Below are positions 18,376 to 27,990 of a stretch of 64,000 nucleotides of DNA, one piece after another (position 1 is the first letter of the stretch; the number at the start of each line of letters is the position of its first letter). A model generated the notes under the pieces. It searched no databases. It saw nothing but the letters and a program-made list of their open reading frames with translations, and was not told the origin of the DNA. The position numbers were made by a program, and so were the translations under genes. Source of the stretch: Pedobacter cryophilus (GTDB lineage: Bacteria > Bacteroidota > Bacteroidia > Sphingobacteriales > Sphingobacteriaceae); assembly GCF_005116455.1 (NCBI RefSeq), contig NZ_SWBP01000001.1, positions 248,001 through 312,000 of the forward strand, given 5' to 3'.

Positions 18376-19842
18376 TTAAACATCAAAGCCTTCCCACAGT
18401 TGCGTTTGGTTGGTAAGCGGCAATTTAATTACAAATTTAGTCCCCTGATTCTCTGTGCTTTCAAAGTGTAAATTACCTTTATGGTTGATGATGCTTTTTT
18501 GTGCATTGGTTAAACCCAAACCCAAGCTTTTTTGCTTTGTAGTGAAAAAAGGTTCGTAAATTCTAGCTTGATTTTCTACAGAAATCCCTTCGCCATCATC
18601 AATAATTTCTATGATTGCGAAATCATTTTGTTCATATACATTAATGATTATTTCTTTAGAGAATGCTCCAATTGCATTTGATAAAATGTTGTAAAAAGTA
18701 CTTACAATTCTTTCATTATCTACATCAACCAATAAATCTGTTTGATTAAACTCTTTGTTTAATACAACTCTGCTTTTATCTATTTCTAATTTAATTCTAT
18801 CAATACTTTCATCTATTAAAATATTTAAAGCTCGGGGCTGAATATTTAATTCTAATGATTGGGTAGAATTTATAAAATCAGTAATCAATAAATTTATTCT
18901 TTCAAAATTAGTTTGGATAATGTCTATATAAAGATTAACAGACTCATCTTCTGATTGAACATCTAACTTTAACTGCTCTATAGATAAATTGATGTTAGAA
19001 AGCGGGTTTCTTATTTCATTGGCTAAACTTTTTGCAATGCGCTCTGTCACCGCAATTTTCTCAGCATCTACAGAAGCTTTTTCTTCTTTCTTTCTATCGG
19101 TAATATCATGAATAATGCAATAATAAAGTTCTTCTGTAGCATGTTGGTCTATTTGTAAAAAAGCAGATATGGTTACTTTTTTTATCTCTTTATCTTTTGT
19201 AATTAAGTCGGTTTCAAAATCATTTACGGCTCCCTTCTCATCCATTAATTCTGAAAAACTCAAACTATCTTGCTTGTTAGCATAAAGACTAGTTGCATTT
19301 AAATTTCTTATTTCATCAATAGAATATTGAAAAAATTTAAGCCCGGCTTTATTAATATCTCTTACCCCGCCTAAAGAATCCATTATTATGAACGGCTCTT
19401 TTGATCTCTCAAAAATTATTCTGAATTTGTTTTCGCTTTCTCTTAAGGCTTTAATGGTGTGTTTACTTTTTAAGGCATAGCGTAATGATCTTTCAATGGT
19501 GTAAGGATTAATTTGATCTTTCACTAAATAATCTGCAGCACCAGTTTCTAAAGCCTCTTCATCAACTTTAGCATCTCCTTTTCCTGTTAGAATAATGATA
19601 GGTTCATCTACATTAGATTTAATTGCTTCGTGTAATAAATCTAAGCCAGTATACTTTCCCAGGCGGTAATCCACTAAATAAACATCATAATGACTCTTAA
19701 GCATTGCATTAATACCTTCTTCGTAGTTATTAATCCAGCTTAATTTATACTTTTCCTTTTGTGGAATATCATTAAAAATATCTCTGGTTAAGATATAGTC
19801 GTCTTCATCATCATCTACTAATAATACTTTTATTGGTTTCAT
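18376..19842 (-). CDS. receiver-PAS-histidine-kinase-like protein with degenerate H-box
   Basis: This 488-residue protein has a receiver domain (1-125; phospho-acceptor D58 in LVDYR), a PAS domain (about 130-250), a dimerisation helix pair (about 262-330) and a complete ATPase domain (NILSNAIGAF, DDGEGI, EPFFTT, GLGLTNA). In the dimerisation helix the H-box reads LANEIRNPLSN: the phospho-acceptor His is Asn275 (codon AAT). ATP binding appears intact but autophosphorylation on His would be lost, so it may phosphorylate in trans, act as phosphatase, or be a sensor scaffold. Last gene of a four-gene operon, 10 bp after the single-domain receiver. Confidence 0.85.
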   Translation of the reverse strand: MKPIKVLLVDDDEDDYILTRDIFNDIPQKEKYKLSWINNYEEGINAMLKSHYDVYLVDYRLGKYTGLDLLHEAIKSNVDEPIIILTGKGDAKVDEEALETGAADYLVKDQINPYTIERSLRYALKSKHTIKALRESENKFRIIFERSKEPFIIMDSLGGVRDINKAGLKFFQYSIDEIRNLNATSLYANKQDSLSFSELMDEKGAVNDFETDLITKDKEIKKVTISAFLQIDQHATEELYYCIIHDITDRKKEEKASVDAEKIAVTERIAKSLANEIRNPLSNINLSIEQLKLDVQSEDESVNLYIDIIQTNFERINLLITDFINSTQSLELNIQPRALNILIDESIDRIKLEIDKSRVVLNKEFNQTDLLVDVDNERIVSTFYNILSNAIGAFSKEIIINVYEQNDFAIIEIIDDGEGISVENQARIYEPFFTTKQKSLGLGLTNAQKSIINHKGNLHFESTENQGTKFVIKLPLTNQTQLWEGFDV

Positions 19843-19852
19843 ATTAGCTTAA

Positions 19853-20257
19853 TTATCCGTATTTAGATATTAGATTTTTTGTGATTTCAATCATCAAATC
19901 AAAACTAAAAGGCTTGGTAATAAAATCATCAGCCCCCATTTTCATGATCTTCTCTCTATCGTGAGCATTTCTGGATGTGGTGAGAATAACAACAGGAATG
20001 TCTTTAGTTTTATTGCTCTTTTTAATTAAACTCAAAAGCTCTAAGCCATTAATTTTTGGCATATTTAAGTCTAATATCAGCAATGAAGGATAACCTGATA
20101 AACCATCAACTTCATCTTCATTAATTTTTAATAAAACTTTTTCTCCATCCTCAAAAAAACTTAACGTTTCTAGATAATGATTTTCTTCAAAAGCTTCCTT
20201 AATAATTAGCCTATCGTCAGGATCATCTTCTGCTATCCAAATAGATCTTTTCATCAT
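19853..20257 (-). CDS. single-domain response regulator
   Basis: A 134-residue CheY-like receiver: acidic pocket EDDPDD, phospho-acceptor D63 in LILDLNMP, Thr in ILTTS and Lys in TKPF. There is no output domain, so it probably shuttles phosphate between the kinase upstream (20271-23096) and another receiver, or acts by protein contact. Similar to Rcp1-type partners of phytochrome-like kinases. 13 bp after the kinase gene. Confidence 0.88.
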   Translation of the reverse strand: MMKRSIWIAEDDPDDRLIIKEAFEENHYLETLSFFEDGEKVLLKINEDEVDGLSGYPSLLILDLNMPKINGLELLSLIKKSNKTKDIPVVILTTSRNAHDREKIMKMGADDFITKPFSFDLMIEITKNLISKYG

Positions 20258-20270
20258 TCTTGATTATTTA

Positions 20271-23096
20271 TTATTGGTTTACAGGTAATATGATGGTGAA
20301 CATAGTCCCTTCGTTTTGTTTACTATTAACTTTAATAATTCCATTATGTTTCTCAACAATTTTCTTACAAACAGCTAATCCAATACCGGTTCCCTGGTAT
20401 TCATTTCTGGTATGCAATCTTTGAAAAAGTTCGAATATTTTTTCAGAATATTGTTGGTCAAATCCAATTCCGTTATCTTTTACTGTTATTCTGCAGTAAT
20501 CTTTATTTTGCTCTAATTGCTCTTCGTTAAAGGCATCTCCTCTTAATATTTCCGATTTAATTTCCACTAAAGGTGGCACTCCTTCATTAGTAAACTTTAC
20601 TGCATTACTAATTAAATTTTGGAATAACTGCCTAATTTGACCTGGAATTGCACAAATACTGTGGTTAACCATTAAATCTATTGTAGCGTTTTTCTTCTCA
20701 ATAGTAAATTCTAAGTCTTCAATAATTTTTTGAAGTTGATCATGCAAATCTACTTCCACATAACCTTCATCCGTACGGGTTACTCTTGAGAAAGTGAGCA
20801 AATCATCAATAAGGGTTTGCATCCTTTCAGATGCGCTTTGCATTCTTTTAATATAATCTAAACCTTCATCGGCAATATTGCTGCTAAATTTAGTTTGCAA
20901 TCTATCGCCAAAAGCTCTAATTTTTCTTAGTGGTTCTTGCAAATCATGTGATGCTACATAAGCAAACTGCTCTAAGTCTTGGTTAGATCTGTTTAATTCT
21001 TCTACTTTAGATTCTAAACTTTTTTGAACTTTTTTGATCTCTGTAATATCATGCATTACCACCATTACATTAAAAATATCTCCCGAAGCATTTCTTACTG
21101 GTTTAAAATCAATCATGAAAGTTTTCTCGTTTTCAAAATCTTTCTCAACTTGTAATTCTTCACCTTCAAAAGCTCTTTTTAAAATATCTTCATTTTGTTG
21201 AGCTTCTTCTGCCGAAAACATATCACTTAAAGGGATACCGGTGTACAGTTCGTTCTTAAAAGTAATGTTTTCTAAAATTGGGCCATCAAAAAGTATCAAT
21301 TTGAAACTTCTATCGTACATTAATACTACAGAATCTGGCACATTGCTGGCAATAGTTTTATAAATACTTTCTGTTTTTTCTAATAATATAGCGGCATTTT
21401 TTAGCTCGGTAATATCTTGTAGGTTTCCTATAATTTTATTGATACTTTCATCTTTAGACAGGATTACTTTAGCCGTTAAATAAACATATCTTACTTCTTT
21501 ATCTGGCCTAATAATGCGGTATTCTAAAGCAAAATTCTTCTTGCTCTCGGCTATTTTTTGTTGAAGTTTCTCACACCTTTCTAAATCATCAGGATGAACT
21601 AATTTTTTATAAAACTGAAAAGTAAGGTTAATCGAATTAGGTTCATATCCATGAATCCTGAACAACTCATCCGACCAAAAAATATGATCTACTCCATTAA
21701 ACCATTCAAAACTTCCGTTATGAGCAATAGACTCTGCTTCTTTTAATAAAACTTCATTTTGACTTAATTTTTGTGTGGTTTCTTTTAGTTCAGAAATATC
21801 TAAACAAGTACCAATAATCTTTTTATCAGAAGCAATATATCTGCACTGTGCTAAAATGTATCTTCTTTCTCCGTTAACCCATAAAACCTCATACTCTGTA
21901 TTAAAAGAAGTTTGATTGGTAATGGCATTTTCTAACATTTGCTTATACTCCGCCCTGTAATCGGGGATAATCATGTTATACATCAATTCTAAACTTGGAG
22001 ATATAGAATTAGGCATGTAACCAAATATTTTATAAAGTGCATCAGAAAAATTTATTTCCTTGGTTTCTACATCCAAATCCCAACTCCCCATATTGGCTAA
22101 TTTTTCTGCATGTTGTAATAAACTTTGTCTTCTTTCTAAATCTTCTTGTACTTTTTCTTTTGCCCTTATTTCCTCATCTAACATCATATTCATTTGATGT
22201 TGTTTGGCAATATTTCTAGAGTAGTTTAAGCTGATTCCAATTAAAGGAACCACATAGGCTACTAGCTTTAAAAACTGGGCAAAGTTATATTCAATATCAA
22301 AATTCTTAAAAAATATAGCCATGTGTATATTTGAGAAGATGGCTGGTATCATGCTTAAAATAAGCATTTGAAAGAAAATACCCTGATAAATTTTTAATAC
22401 TTTAGGCATCGCTAAGCCTCCCCAAACCAAATAAATAAGGATACTTAATAACTCAAAAGGATGTGTGAAAAAAGAATCTCTTTGGATAATACTTTCGGGA
22501 ATTTCTTTTACTTTAATTACGTAAACAATTAAAAACAACGTGATTACTAAAAATGATATCCCTAATGTTTTAACTAATTTAACTTTTTGCTTATCAGATT
22601 TTATATACTCTGGCCTGGTATTTAAAATAAATATGGTACCTGCCAATAACAACACCGCATGGAGCAACCTACTGATAAACCAACTGTAATAAATAGCTTC
22701 ATCTAAACCTAATTTAACATGTAACGCACCAAGCACAATAAGAAGGTGAACCATATCAAATATGGCACTACAAACCAGTATTAAACCTATTACTGGTGCT
22801 GCAATATTTTTTTTAACCTTAAAATCTATAAGTGTGAGTATGCAAGTAAAAATACCTACGGCGATACTAAAAATGATCCAGATGGTAGTAAAAGTTCTAC
22901 CAAGAATAAGCTCTGTAGAAATACTTTGATTTATTTTTGAAAACGAGATGAGCTTGTATTCATCATAAATAATTTCAACGCCCAACAACGATAATAAAGT
23001 TGGAGTAATACATACTATAAAAATGGCCCAAAAATATCCCATAGGGATGTTGAATCCATTATTTTTTTTCCCTATAGGAATTGCACTTATTGCCAC
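20271..23096 (-). CDS. membrane histidine kinase with MASE-type sensor and multiple PAS domains
   Basis: This 941-residue protein starts with seven or eight membrane segments (about 20-300) resembling MASE3-type sensor modules, followed by a coiled coil (MMLDEEIRAKEKVQ), two PAS/PAC domains (about 330-450 and 450-570), a third PAS (about 575-690), a coiled linker, the H-box H717-D-L-Q-E-P-L-R and an ATPase domain with NLISNAVKF, DNGIGF and GTGIGLAVC. The H-box class matches bacteriophytochrome-like kinases. It is probably the main phosphodonor of the operon. The ligand of the membrane module is unknown. Confidence 0.85.
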   Translation of the reverse strand: MAISAIPIGKKNNGFNIPMGYFWAIFIVCITPTLLSLLGVEIIYDEYKLISFSKINQSISTELILGRTFTTIWIIFSIAVGIFTCILTLIDFKVKKNIAAPVIGLILVCSAIFDMVHLLIVLGALHVKLGLDEAIYYSWFISRLLHAVLLLAGTIFILNTRPEYIKSDKQKVKLVKTLGISFLVITLFLIVYVIKVKEIPESIIQRDSFFTHPFELLSILIYLVWGGLAMPKVLKIYQGIFFQMLILSMIPAIFSNIHMAIFFKNFDIEYNFAQFLKLVAYVVPLIGISLNYSRNIAKQHQMNMMLDEEIRAKEKVQEDLERRQSLLQHAEKLANMGSWDLDVETKEINFSDALYKIFGYMPNSISPSLELMYNMIIPDYRAEYKQMLENAITNQTSFNTEYEVLWVNGERRYILAQCRYIASDKKIIGTCLDISELKETTQKLSQNEVLLKEAESIAHNGSFEWFNGVDHIFWSDELFRIHGYEPNSINLTFQFYKKLVHPDDLERCEKLQQKIAESKKNFALEYRIIRPDKEVRYVYLTAKVILSKDESINKIIGNLQDITELKNAAILLEKTESIYKTIASNVPDSVVLMYDRSFKLILFDGPILENITFKNELYTGIPLSDMFSAEEAQQNEDILKRAFEGEELQVEKDFENEKTFMIDFKPVRNASGDIFNVMVVMHDITEIKKVQKSLESKVEELNRSNQDLEQFAYVASHDLQEPLRKIRAFGDRLQTKFSSNIADEGLDYIKRMQSASERMQTLIDDLLTFSRVTRTDEGYVEVDLHDQLQKIIEDLEFTIEKKNATIDLMVNHSICAIPGQIRQLFQNLISNAVKFTNEGVPPLVEIKSEILRGDAFNEEQLEQNKDYCRITVKDNGIGFDQQYSEKIFELFQRLHTRNEYQGTGIGLAVCKKIVEKHNGIIKVNSKQNEGTMFTIILPVNQ

Positions 23097-23118
23097 CTTA
23101 TTAAGTTAGGTTTAATTG

Positions 23119-24540
23119 TTATTCTAAATTAATTGCTTTCATTTTATTGTAAAGCGTTTTTCTATCAATATTTAAGAGCTGTGCTGCTTTGGTTTTATTA
23201 AAATTCACCTCTTTTAAAACCTTCAAAATAGTTTCATATTCTGCTTCAAGAGCAGCGTTTTTTAAATCTAATTTTCTCTCTTTAATATGGCCATTTGTAG
23301 AAATATCCATGGCGTTTTCAAAAGCAGAAACTTTAGAATGTGTAGAAATCTCTAATGGCAATGCTTTACTTTGTATAAAATCTCCTTCACTTAAAAGAAC
23401 AGCTCTTCTTAACACGTTTTTTAGCTCTCTAACGTTTCCTGGCCAAGGATAAGTTAGAAAACACTCTTCCACTTCGGCAGAAAATCCTTTAACTTCTTTA
23501 TCTAATTCTTTATTTGCTGAAAAAAGAAAGTACTCTGCAAAAATCATAATATCCTTTCCTCTTTCTCTTAGCGGTGGCATATAAATACCAAACTCATTAA
23601 ATCTGTGATATAAATCTTCTCTAAATCTTCCTTTTGTAATGGCATCTATTAAGTTTTCATTAGTTGCAACAATTATTCTTACATCTAAATCTATTTCTTT
23701 GGTAGAACCAATTCGTTTTACTTTTCTTTCTTGTACTGTTCTTAAAAGTGCCGCCTGAATCTCGTAAGAAAGATTTCCAACCTCATCTAAAAACAAGGTA
23801 CCTCCGTTAGCCATTTCAAAATGACCAATTTTGGTGTACAATGCTCCGGTGAACGACCCTTTCTCGTGACCAAAAAACTCTGAACCTGCTAATTCCTTGG
23901 TGAGCGAGCCACAATCCATAGCAACAAAAGGTTTATCTCTTCTAGGGCTTTTAAGATGGATACTTTTAGCTACCGACTCTTTACCGGTACCGCTTTCTCC
24001 AATTAAAATTACGCTGTAGTTGGTTGGCGCAACCAAATCAATTTGTCTAATTAATTCTTTAGCTGCCGGGCTTTGTCCAATAACGTAATCTTCTTGCTCA
24101 AAAGAAGCTTTTTTTGCTTCTCTGTTTTTGGGTAAATCTGAGGTAGACTTTGGCTTGTCCATCTCTTCATTTAAGGCTTGCTGAGTTTCTATAGCCTTAT
24201 TAATAGTATTTAGAATTTCATCTGGATAAAGTGGCTTAGTGATATAATCATAAGCACCCATTTTAATAAGTTCTACCGCAAGCTTAATATCTGAATAACC
24301 TGTAATAATAATCACACCGGTTCTTGGATATAATAACTTAATTCTTTTCAGAATTTCTCGTCCATCAGTATCTTCTAATCTGAAATCACATAAAACAAGG
24401 TTAAAACTCTCGTTACCTAATATCTCAAATGCGGTTGCCCCAGATGTTGCTGTCTTTACTTCAAAGCCATTTCTTGATAAAAACTTAGAAAGAAGCAAGC
24501 CAATATTTACTTCATCATCAACAATCAGAATTCTTTTCAT
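23119..24540 (-). CDS. sigma54-dependent response regulator (NtrC family)
   Basis: A 473-residue protein: receiver domain with D52, linker (about 125-150), AAA+ domain with Walker A G181-E-S-G-T-G-K, GSFTGA loop at 228-233 that contacts sigma54, Walker B LFLDEVGNL, and a C-terminal Fis-type HTH (TKAAQLLNIDRKTLYNKM). It should activate sigma54 promoters when phosphorylated. First gene of the operon, 22 bp upstream of the membrane kinase, which is its probable partner. Targets are not evident in this window. Confidence 0.93.
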   Translation of the reverse strand: MKRILIVDDEVNIGLLLSKFLSRNGFEVKTATSGATAFEILGNESFNLVLCDFRLEDTDGREILKRIKLLYPRTGVIIITGYSDIKLAVELIKMGAYDYITKPLYPDEILNTINKAIETQQALNEEMDKPKSTSDLPKNREAKKASFEQEDYVIGQSPAAKELIRQIDLVAPTNYSVILIGESGTGKESVAKSIHLKSPRRDKPFVAMDCGSLTKELAGSEFFGHEKGSFTGALYTKIGHFEMANGGTLFLDEVGNLSYEIQAALLRTVQERKVKRIGSTKEIDLDVRIIVATNENLIDAITKGRFREDLYHRFNEFGIYMPPLRERGKDIMIFAEYFLFSANKELDKEVKGFSAEVEECFLTYPWPGNVRELKNVLRRAVLLSEGDFIQSKALPLEISTHSKVSAFENAMDISTNGHIKERKLDLKNAALEAEYETILKVLKEVNFNKTKAAQLLNIDRKTLYNKMKAINLE

Positions 24541-24666
24541 GAATATAATTTGTGTTTAAACAGTTTTGCTGTTTAAAAGCATGAAGCGAATATAAATATT
24601 TATTTTAAACGGGAAAAACATTCCACACAATTAACTTTTGATTAAAATTAAATCTATAAAATAAAC

Positions 24667-25449
24667 TTAATCTCTTTCAAAAGTAGATTTACGCTTCTCT
24701 AAAAATGCAGAAACCCCTTCTTTGAAATCTTTGTTGCCAAAACACTTTCCAAATTCTTCAATTTCTACGGTAAAACCGTTTTGATTTTTGTCTAAAGAGG
24801 CATTTACAGCAACTATTGCTGCGCTAATTGCTTTTGGAGAACGACTTAAAATCTTGCTCATCATTTCTTCGCAGCTCAACATTAAATTTTCTTGTGCCAC
24901 TACTTTATTTACCAAGCCACAAACAAGGGCTTGTTCACCATCAATCATATCTGCGGTGAGTATCATTTCCATGGCTTTGCCTTTTCCTACCAGTTCTGTT
25001 AACCTTTGTGTGCCACCATAACCAGGTATTAAACCCAAAGTTACTTCGGGCAAACCCATTTTAGCATTTTCTGAAGCTATTCTGATATGACAAGCTAAAG
25101 CTAATTCCAGACCTCCGCCCAAAGCGAAACCATTAATTGCGGCTATTACAGGCTTTGCGCTATTTGCAATTACGTCAAAAACTTTATGATGCCCTTCTTG
25201 CGAAAGCATTTTCCCTTCCTCCTCATTAAATAACGCAAATTCAGAAATATCAGCCCCAGCCACAAAAGCCTTTTCACCAGCTCCGGTAATGATAATCCCG
25301 CCAACGGTAGCATCTATTTGGGCGCCTGAGATTGCAAAATGCAATTCGGCCAAGGTTGCTTTATTTAAAGCATTAAGCCTATTTTCTCTATTAATTACAA
25401 TGAAAAGAATTTCATTACTAATGTTTAATAAAAGGTTTTCGTAAGTCAT
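24667..25449 (-). CDS. enoyl-CoA hydratase/isomerase family protein
   Basis: About 260 residues of the crotonase fold: AGADISEF oxyanion segment, INGFALGGGLELALACH and the catalytic-Glu region LPEVTLGLIPGYGGTQRL. Both Glu residues of true hydratases seem present. It hydrates 2-enoyl-CoA in beta-oxidation or related degradation. The start is ATG 25449 (MTYENLL), 10 bp after the B12-binding gene; the longer reading from 25491 would overlap it and adds an untypical N-terminus. Co-transcription with a methylmalonyl-CoA mutase-like B12 subunit hints at branched-chain or odd-chain acyl-CoA metabolism. Confidence 0.88.
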   Translation of the reverse strand: MTYENLLLNISNEILFIVINRENRLNALNKATLAELHFAISGAQIDATVGGIIITGAGEKAFVAGADISEFALFNEEEGKMLSQEGHHKVFDVIANSAKPVIAAINGFALGGGLELALACHIRIASENAKMGLPEVTLGLIPGYGGTQRLTELVGKGKAMEMILTADMIDGEQALVCGLVNKVVAQENLMLSCEEMMSKILSRSPKAISAAIVAVNASLDKNQNGFTVEIEEFGKCFGNKDFKEGVSAFLEKRKSTFERD

Positions 25450-25459
25450 GATAAAATTT

Positions 25460-25879
25460 TTAGAAATTTCTATTTTCGTATGCCCAATCATTGATATAAT
25501 TTACAATATCTGTTGTTGGTGTGCCTGGTGTAAAGAGTTTACCCACACCTATATTGGTTAAAGCTTCGCTGTCTTTATCAGGAATTATGCCTCCTCCAGT
25601 AACCAAAACATCATCCATTTCTTTTTCTTTAAGGAGCTGCATAATGCGAGGAAAAACCGTCATGTGTGCGCCAGAAAGTATGGAAACGCCAATAGCATCT
25701 ACGTCTTCTTGTAAAGCGGTATTTACTACCATTTCTGGTGTTTGCCTTAAACCGGTGTAAATCACTTCCATACCTGCATCACGTAATGAGGTAGCAATAA
25801 TTTTTGCGCCTCTATCATGCCCATCTAAACCTACTTTTGCGACCAAAACACGTACCGGACGATTCAATTTTTTTTCCAT
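25460..25879 (-). CDS. stand-alone cobalamin-binding domain protein (methylmalonyl-CoA mutase C-terminal type)
   Basis: This 139-residue protein consists only of the B12-binding Rossmann domain: [14 protein letters not shown] with the cobalt-ligand His21 in DxHxxG, then GVSILSGAH and [10 protein letters not shown]. It equals the small domain of acyl-CoA mutases. No large catalytic mutase subunit lies nearby, so it would either partner an unlinked McmA-type subunit or have another cobalamin role. Likely operon with the enoyl-CoA hydratase. ATG start at 25879. Confidence 0.88.
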   Translation of the reverse strand: MEKKLNRPVRVLVAKVGLDGHDRGAKIIATSLRDAGMEVIYTGLRQTPEMVVNTALQEDVDAIGVSILSGAHMTVFPRIMQLLKEKEMDDVLVTGGGIIPDKDSEALTNIGVGKLFTPGTPTTDIVNYINDWAYENRNF

Positions 25880-26023
25880 CTGTTTAAGCTTTTACTGAAT
25901 TGGTTATTTTGGTAAAAGTACTAAGAAAAATTCTTTTGCTGCATTTGCAATAGCTTTGATTTTAAATGGGATATTAAACAATAAAGCATGCCGCTTTTAT
26001 TAAATTGTAGTGTATCTTCATTT

Positions 26024-27010
26024 ATGTTTAGTACGCTAAAAATCTTTAAATTTTTTGTGTTTTTTGTCTTTTACGGTTTAATGATTACCAATGTGAGGGC
26101 AATTTCTTTAAAAGACTTTCTATTGATTAAAAGTTATTCTGTTGAACAAAAATCTTTAATTACAACAGCTTTTAAACATCCTGATTTTTTAATTGGCGAC
26201 CAGCTAATAGATTTAGACTCCAAAAGTTTTATAATAACAGGTGCTGATAAGCTTCAACTAAATATTTATTTAAGTGGGATAAATAATAAGCATTTTATTC
26301 ATTTTGACACTAATTTTGAAGGTGCAACCACTCAGAAACAACTTTTAGCATTTACTAATTTTCAAAAAATCAAAGCCATTAACTTCTGTTACCAAGGTTT
26401 GTATTCATCGGCTATAGCTAATTATAATTCTGCGTTATCAGGTTTTAAAATTTTAAAAGACACACAAAACATGGCTTCAACGAGTGCTAATTTAGCTCGC
26501 TTATATTTTTTAAAACGTGATTTTACACAATCGGGAGCGCATAATAAAACGGCAATAACTTATTACAGTTTGCTAAAAATTAAGAATCAACAAATAAACG
26601 GTCTAATTTTTAAAGCACATCTAGCTTTATTAAATGGCGACTTTAAAACTGCTGAAAATTTAATCCTAAAAAATGTATTATTGTTGGGGGTTAACAAAAT
26701 AAATGAACAGAAATGCTATCTTGAATTAGGAAAAATATATTTAAAAAGCAAAAGATATACCGAAGCAAAATGGTTTTTTATCCAATCTTTAACCTTAGCA
26801 GAAAAACTAAATTCTAAATCATCCAAAATACAATCTTTACTACTTTTAGCTCGGGTTAAAAACATTATCAAAGATCATTCGTTAGCATTGAAAGATCTTA
26901 ATATTGTAAAAATGTTACTAGATAAATCATCTGAGAGTTATAAACAAGATCTGGATTTTGAAATGGCTCAGACTTATTCTTACCTTCAAAACCGAAGCGG
27001 AAAGAAATAA
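26024..27010 (+). CDS. exported TPR-repeat protein, unknown function
   Basis: The protein begins with a hydrophobic signal-like segment (FKFFVFFVFYGLMITNVRA), then about 300 residues of helical repeats with TPR character (GLYSSAIANYNSAL, LARLYFLKRDFTQSGAHN, ELGKIYLKSKRYTEAKWFF). ATG 26024 is preferred because it puts the signal segment at the N-terminus; ATG 25988 would add twelve residues. Such proteins often resemble the sensor half of TPR-HTH regulators, but no DNA-binding domain is present. Alone between divergent and downstream units. Confidence 0.55.
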   Translation: MFSTLKIFKFFVFFVFYGLMITNVRAISLKDFLLIKSYSVEQKSLITTAFKHPDFLIGDQLIDLDSKSFIITGADKLQLNIYLSGINNKHFIHFDTNFEGATTQKQLLAFTNFQKIKAINFCYQGLYSSAIANYNSALSGFKILKDTQNMASTSANLARLYFLKRDFTQSGAHNKTAITYYSLLKIKNQQINGLIFKAHLALLNGDFKTAENLILKNVLLLGVNKINEQKCYLELGKIYLKSKRYTEAKWFFIQSLTLAEKLNSKSSKIQSLLLLARVKNIIKDHSLALKDLNIVKMLLDKSSESYKQDLDFEMAQTYSYLQNRSGKK

Positions 27011-27041
27011 AGATTTAAATAAAAAATAAAAACCTAAATCA

Positions 27042-27049
27042 TACTTTTG
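27042..27049 (+). promoter_or_regulatory. TAnnTTTG -7 box for desaturase gene
   Basis: TACTTTTG matches the -7 consensus 69 nt before the ATG, implying a leader of about 60 nt that contains the hairpin at 27065-27102. Confidence 0.55.
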
Positions 27050-27064
27050 CGCCCAATTACAACT

Positions 27065-27102
27065 TGATAAAGTGAGTTTTTATTAAAAAAATTACTTTAT
27101 CA
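27065..27102 (+). promoter_or_regulatory. hairpin in desaturase 5' leader
   Basis: TGATAAAGT (27065-27073) and ACTTTATCA (27094-27102) are perfect 9-bp inverted arms around a T/A-rich 20-nt loop, 16 nt before the start codon. It could be a regulator site or an RNA structure (possibly temperature-sensitive). Confidence 0.45.
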
Positions 27103-27118
27103 TCAACAAAAAACAAAC

Positions 27119-27853
27119 ATGTATATTATAACCTTTTTTATCGGTCACTGGTTCCTTTCTTTATTTGTTCAAACCTTTTTCTTACATCGCTACGCTTCTC
27201 ATAAAATGTTTAGCTTAAACAGTTTTTGGTATAAGTTTTTCTACGTTTTAACTTATGTTGGTCAGGGTGCATCATATCTAAAACCAAAAGCTTATGCTAT
27301 AATGCACAGGATGCACCATGCTTTTAGTGATACTGAAAAAGATCCTCACTCTCCTCATTTTTTTGAAGATGTTTTTCAAATGATGTGGAACACAAGAGGA
27401 ATGTACGTGATTTACGAAAAAGATTTACAGCAACCAGAACCACAATTTAGAGGCGAATATGCTGAATGGAAACTTGTAGATAAAATGGGGACTTCCATGA
27501 CATCAAGAATTTTATTTAGTGTGGCTTACGTAGCTTTTTACGTTGTTTTTGCAACCCAATGGTGGATGTGGTTATTCTTGCCTTTCCATTTTGTGATGGG
27601 ACCATTGCATGGTGCTATTGTAAATTGGTGCGGACATAAGTATGGCTATTCTAACTTTGATAATCAGGATAAATCAAAAAACACTACCCCGTTTGATTTT
27701 TTAATGCTTGGTGAGTTATTTCAAAACAACCATCATAAGTTTCCAAACAGCCCAAATTTTGGTAAAAAATGGTTTGAGATAGACCCTGTTTATCCAATTA
27801 TGAAGGTTTTAAGCTGGTTAAGAATTATAAAATTTAGAAAAGTACAGTCTTAA
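27119..27853 (+). CDS. acyl-CoA/acyl-lipid delta-9 fatty acid desaturase
   Basis: A 244-residue membrane di-iron desaturase with the histidine boxes H23-R-Y-A-S-H28, H63-R-M-H-H67 and a third N-N-H205-H206-K-F-P, plus four hydrophobic segments. It introduces a double bond into saturated acyl chains to keep membranes fluid; this class is often cold-induced. The length is short but typical for bacterial members lacking a long N-terminal extension. The gene has its own promoter and a structured leader. Confidence 0.87.
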   Translation: MYIITFFIGHWFLSLFVQTFFLHRYASHKMFSLNSFWYKFFYVLTYVGQGASYLKPKAYAIMHRMHHAFSDTEKDPHSPHFFEDVFQMMWNTRGMYVIYEKDLQQPEPQFRGEYAEWKLVDKMGTSMTSRILFSVAYVAFYVVFATQWWMWLFLPFHFVMGPLHGAIVNWCGHKYGYSNFDNQDKSKNTTPFDFLMLGELFQNNHHKFPNSPNFGKKWFEIDPVYPIMKVLSWLRIIKFRKVQS

Positions 27854-27943
27854 AATACACCACCTAAGTGTAGTGAGAACACCTTTTATGTTAATTAAAT
27901 ATTATTTATACAATTATATGTTGTAATTAATAAAAATAATATG

Positions 27944-27977
27944 CTCTTTTGCGGAAGAAAACAGGTATAACTACCTG
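27944..27977 (+). promoter_or_regulatory. putative promoter and upstream hairpin of arginine leader
   Basis: CTCTTTTG at 27944-27951 is close to the -7 consensus, with TTG at 27921 giving 20-nt spacing. A small perfect hairpin CAGGTA/TACCTG (27962-27977) follows, 13 nt before the leader ORF. Confidence 0.4.
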
Positions 27978-27990
27978 ATAGCTAAAGAAA

